DNA of 64,000 bases from Plazaster borealis (Eukaryota; Echinodermata; Asteroidea; Forcipulatida; Labidiasteridae). Made by a program: the position numbers and the translations under genes. The notes beneath the pieces are model-generated. The model saw nothing but the letters and a program-made list of their open reading frames with translations, made no database searches and was not told where the DNA came from. Every line of letters begins with the position of its first letter. Positions within the stretch are counted from its first letter, which is position 1. The stretch covers positions 8,473,147 through 8,537,146 of the forward strand of contig CM037470.1 of assembly GCA_021014325.1 (NCBI GenBank). Reading direction: 5' to 3'. This document shows, piece by piece, positions 59,589-64,000 of the stretch.

Positions 59589-60310
59589 TGGGCACAATCT
59601 TTGAAAATGGCCACTTTTAAAATTTGTGCAATGTGCCATTTGTTTACGGCACAACATTTGTTTCCTTGCATGATTTTAGAATTTGCGCAGGATAGCTCGG
59701 GCGCAAACTATGAACACCGTGCGAACTTTGAACATCGCGCAATCTTTGTCATTCAACCATAATTCTCACCACTTGTCATGAAATATATGATGTATGGAGA
59801 GAACTTGTGTCCAGAGGTTGTAAGTTCGAAGTAGCATTCTGCTGGATCTTAACCTCTGTCTGAAGTGATGCTTTTGTTAGAAAACTTGTGAAGAATGTCG
59901 AAAACTGGTCTGCTCACAAACTGTAAATTCAGAATTACTTGTGACAAGGTGTGGGACAAAGCTGGGATGCAATCCAAGATTGCGCTGGCAGATTCCTGTG
60001 TTGTCAATTGCGTCAACTTGTTGATAAACTTTCTGTAATCAAAAACAAAATTTGACAATTTGTTTCAAAGACAAATGCATCACATTTTTGTCTCTAGTCT
60101 GACGATGACCAAAAACGCGCCAATGTCATAAACTGCCGCTGTGTCCTAAAGGGAATTATTCATGCAAACTATAGTTTGTGTCAATTTCGTGCCTCAGACG
60201 CGCAATTTGTGTTTGTTTAGGCAGACATCAGTTAAAAAATTGCGCATGCAAAAATGTTACAATTGGCTTGGGCGAATTTTAAAAATGGCCATTTTCGAAG
60301 ATTGCGCCCA
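59589..60310. mobile_element. MITE, intact copy of the split element in nicastrin intron 1
   Basis: TIRs TGGGCACAATCTTTGAAAAT and TTTTCGAAGATTGCGCCCA. The 722-bp element has no transposase. It provides the uninterrupted reference for 48418-50854. Confidence 0.85.
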
Positions 60311-60606
60311 TCATAAACGCTACTGTGTAGAAATGGATAAAGAAATAACCTTTGCAGAACTGTAATAATAATCCTATTAAACATGTACTGTCATGTAGGT
60401 TGGCTGATGGATCTGAAGCATTCTGCTGACATTATTTATCAATGGTGTTCACTTGATACGTGATCAATACAAAGACGTGAATCTATTTTTCTATTGATGA
60501 TTGTTTATTTAGTTTACTACAATGTCAAAAGCTTTGTTAAGTTTTATGCATTACATACATGTAATCCACCTTGTTTTCTTTCTTGACTAATCTACATTTC
60601 AGGCAA

Positions 60607-63600
60607 ATGGGAAGCATGTGGCTGATCCAGTCAACTCATCAGCTGACCCGTCTTGCCTGTAGATATCCTCTTTCATCCTTATCAGTGTACCATCGTCATT
60701 GCCGAAGGTCAATAACTACTGAACACCAAGACACTCTACCTCAAGAGACTAAGGTAGTAATATGTGGAGGAGGCATAGCAGGACTGTCGGCAGCTTACCA
60801 CCTTGCCAAACTAGGATTAAATGATGTCGTTCTGCTAGAACAGGGAAGGTTGGTAGATTTTCATTCAAAGAAATACATATTGTTTTGGCATTTAGTGATA
60901 ATGGAGTTTGATATAAAAAACACCTCTCATTTTAGAATTGCTGTATGTACCTAACAGCCATTTGCTGTTTTGGTGTTTGCCAATTGACTTGCAAGGAAGG
61001 GTTTATGGTCTTGAAAATTCAGAGAATCCACAAACAGTGATCTTGTCGGCTGTTCCACCACGTCTTATACATTTGCTATTTTATGAACTTAACACCCGTC
61101 ATATTAACAATGCAATCCATAATAAAACAGTTTCTGTTGCATTGCTGTGGTGTTCTGCACTAATGATCACCATTCTTTGCTTTCAGGGCTTCAAGTGAAA
61201 TTTATCTGTTCCCTAAAATGTGTACATTCAAGTTTATCCATAATAATTATGCAAATGCTAAAGTTTTCTGCTTCCACCACATACTTGGCTGATTTATGGC
61301 AAATGATGAGCAATAATCTAATTTCATTTGAACCAATGGCAATAGTTGGCATACAAAGACAAACAAAGCAGACCTTTATGTTAGGGCATCCCACAGACCC
61401 ACTATCACAATCTTGTATGTTCTCAATTTTTTTCATCATCATTTATTTCAGTTTGACTTGTGGGACAACATGGCATGCAGCAGGACTTGTTGGTCTCTTA
61501 AAAATGAAGCCACTGATGTTTGAACTTGCTAATAAAAGTGCATGTCTATACGAGACATTGGAAGAGGATACTGGTCTGAGTACAGGTAGGTGATTAACCC
61601 CCATCCATCTCTTTCAAATCTGATCAGTGGAACAAGATGGATATACAAAGGGAATGTATTCATAATAGGATATTTTCATTTTGTTTTTTGCCTTTGTCTT
61701 GTGTGTGCGTGTTTGGGTAGGTATACACATTGTTTTTGGACCCCCCGTGTTCAATGTCAAGGTCATTGTCGCTAAAACAAAAGAAGTGTTGTCCGAGCGA
61801 GAACTTGAGAAGGGCTTGGTATATCATTTCCAATTTACACTATTTACTTGTACTGGTCAACACATCCTTCTTGTTGTAATCTTAAATATAAGTAGTTAAC
61901 CAATATCTGTGAGTATACATAAAATGAGATGATCAAAATATTGTTATCATCAAATCTTTTGATATTTTTTGTATTAATTTTTTGAAGTGTTGGTCATCTG
62001 AAAATACTTTATATAAAAAACATTTATAAATATGAAATTGCAAAAATTCATGCATTTATTACAAAGTGTGCAATGTATATTTACAAAGTCCTTAGACACC
62101 TTAGCAACAGTTGTAGCCATAGCTGTAGCCGTCAATTCGGATTCGGCCTATCTGGCTGATTCTGAGTTACTTGTGCATATGTACCAGACAGATTGTATGT
62201 AAATTTGTATGTCTCTTCTTAATTGCCTGATTTTAGGATTCATAAATGTGCACTTAATAAGAGTCTTGTATTAGTATCAATTTAATACTTATCATTCCTA
62301 CTTTGATTACTTATATTATTACAATAGGTTACAAGAGGACAGGTTCCATAGTAGTGGCTCAAACCAAGGATCGAATGATAGATATCAAACGAAATGCAGC
62401 AATAGCAAAGTATGTATCAATTAGGAAATAACAGTATGAGGACTAGGTCTTTACTACGTAGTAATGACTGAATTAGTGGCTGGCTACTGTTACTGGATCG
62501 AGCCGAAGGCCAGTCACCAACAAATACCATTATTACACAGTGAAGACCAGGTTTTTATACGGTTATTCCTATTAACCTTTTTTGGAGGTGAAGTGACATA
62601 ACTGTTGCTCGCCGAATTAGAGGTAGAACGACATTTATGTCACTCTACATGAAAGGGTGCATTGAAATGTTTGAAAGAGTAGCTCACCGTGTAGGTTGTG
62701 TATGATCCATTAGTCAATGAAAAACTAGCTACTATACATGTACAACATGAACATGTATGAATTGATGATGATATGTGCCTTGTATTGAACAGAAAGGGAA
62801 TTTTCCTGGCAAGCATTAGGTGTTAACTTTATAAAGATACAGACCCCGGAGGAAATAAAAGCCAAATTGAAGATGAATGACAATGTGAAGTAAACACAGA
62901 AAGCTGTAAGCTGGGTTGATCAAAAACAGTTACACCATTAACTCATGCACCTGTTGGAAAGATTATTGTTGTACACAGACAGAACAGGTGAAAAAATGTT
63001 TCCTAGGCTGATTTACACATTTTAAAAGGTCTTACAGAATGTTATTTTGTCACTGATAAGGGGATGCTGTTAAATGATTCAGATAAGTTAAAATCTATTA
63101 CTTTATTTCTTATACTTTGAATGCTTTTATGGTAAATTTAATGCTATTGTAAATTAAACAGATCAACTCTAAACTATTTCATGTAGAACAAGAAAACTAG
63201 ACTTCCAGTTGTTGACACCATCAGAAATTTCCTCATTTGTGCCATGGATAAGAACAGATGACCTTGAAGGAGGGTTATACATTCCTGATGATGGAGTGAC
63301 TGATCCCACCAATACTGCCTTGTCACTTGCCAGAGGTGCCAAGAATAGAGGTACATGCTTCAATTTCAAATCTGCTCAGATACTTGACTGATGCAAACTC
63401 AAGTAATTACAGAAAATTGGGGTTTGTTGTAAGACCTATGAAATCAACTCAATTACTGAAGAGGGAATACATCATTGCTGTTTAGAAGAGTACATTTATT
63501 TCCATCCTCTAGTTTCAATAGGCACACCATTAAATTCAACCTATAGAAACTTGATTGATAGATCCCTATCTGACATCACAAGCTCTAACAGCACCCTCAC

Positions 63601-63964
63601 TGAGGTCAAAGGAACACTTTTATTTTCTGTGGGTTGTATGAAGCTTTTATATACATGTAATTTGGGCATGCTTCTATTGTTTGACCTCTGTGATGGCGGC
63701 TTATGCAAGGGTTTATTTGGTGGTCACATCTGAATGAAAAAGCAATAAACAGTTATAATTTGTCAGTGTTTTTATTTATGTTCATATTGAGCTTGTTTAT
63801 TAAGAGTGTGGTGTTTTGTTATTTTATTTGATTTGTATTTAGGTGTAAAGCTCATCGAGGGAGTGAAAGTGAAGGAAGTTATGTCAGAGAATGGCAGGGT
63901 GTCTAGAGTAGAGACATCACTGGGTTCTATCAAATGCCAATATTTTGTCAATGCTGCTGGACAG
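60607..63964 (+). CDS. PDPR: PDPR-like mitochondrial FAD protein (DMGDH/SARDH family), 5' part
   Basis: Five coding exons: 60607-60848, 61452-61585, 62328-62409, 63187-63350, 63843-63964, together 248 codons, all in phase; the gene continues past the window. The start is the first ATG after a splice acceptor at 60602, so at least one 5' UTR exon lies upstream. The first ~45 residues are basic and Ser/Thr-rich without acids (HRHCRRSITT), a mitochondrial presequence. Then come the FAD-binding VVICGGGIAGLSAAYHLAKL and ...VVLLEQG, TCGTTWHAAGLVG, GYKRTGSIVVAQTKDRMIDI, and CQYFVNAAGQ. The last two and the VVICGGG start match vertebrate PDPR, the regulatory subunit of pyruvate dehydrogenase phosphatase, better than DMGDH or SARDH (from memory). 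Yet the TTWHAAGL segment, with the His that carries covalent FAD in DMGDH/SARDH, is present here and absent in human PDPR. A sarcosine/dimethylglycine dehydrogenase-like enzyme is the alternative. Confidence 0.85.
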
Positions 63965-64000
63965 GTAAGTAACATTACAACACATACGTGTATCAGTGTT

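Noticed and set aside
60571..60606. Earlier ATG at 60571 for the PDPR-like protein
   Set aside because: It lies upstream of the splice acceptor at 60602, in intron sequence; the first exonic ATG is 60607.

Overview
The window is animal nuclear DNA: split genes with GT-AG introns, AT-rich non-coding DNA, many short inverted-repeat transposons, tRNA-derived SINEs and retroelements. The proteins are bilaterian. The repeats, including foldback elements whose arms are 16-bp tandem repeats and a MITE family I associate from memory with starfish, point to a marine deuterostome, probably an echinoderm. The species call is inference.

Three protein-coding genes can be reconstructed. (1) A PKNOX/PREP TALE-homeobox gene on the + strand, start codon 14636, stop 22719, eight coding exons, 541 codons. 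It binds DNA with PBX partners. A CpG-richer stretch at 8640-8936 with a PBX-PREP composite site is a candidate upstream promoter or 5' UTR exon. (2) Nicastrin, the substrate-gating subunit of gamma-secretase, on the - strand, start codon 51254, stop 31656, sixteen coding exons that stay in frame for 706 residues. (3) The first five coding exons (60607-63964, + strand) of a mitochondrial FAD protein of the DMGDH/SARDH/PDPR family, most like PDPR; it runs off the right edge. PKNOX and nicastrin converge; nicastrin and the PDPR-like gene diverge. I see no sign that the three share a pathway.

Layout: 1-8600 repeats and no convincing gene (a Penelope LTR remnant, two foldback elements, SINEs, a CpG-rich CRE-bearing patch at 4760-5240); 8640-22719 PKNOX region, with a 993-bp TIR element upstream and SINE/MITE insertions in its introns; 22720-31655 convergent intergenic DNA with several MITEs, a Tigger-like element and a 1.9-kb minisatellite of about 74 copies of a 26-bp unit, each carrying an AP-1 core; 31656-51254 nicastrin, its introns loaded with tandem repeats, a Tc1-like element, SINEs and an L2-like retrotransposon nested inside a MITE; 51255-60600 divergent intergenic DNA with a long inverted repeat pair, an almost complete but broken Penelope-like element and a near-perfect 55-bp hairpin; 60607 to the end the PDPR-like gene.

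The most unusual items are the AP-1-core minisatellite next to the nicastrin 3' end, the Penelope element whose LTRs carry a hammerhead-ribozyme-like motif with a self-complementary helix III and whose inverted LTR copy matches the 3' rather than the 5' LTR, the MITE/L2 nesting that donates a start codon to the L2 reading frame, and the PDPR-like protein that keeps the flavin-linking His region lost in vertebrate PDPR.
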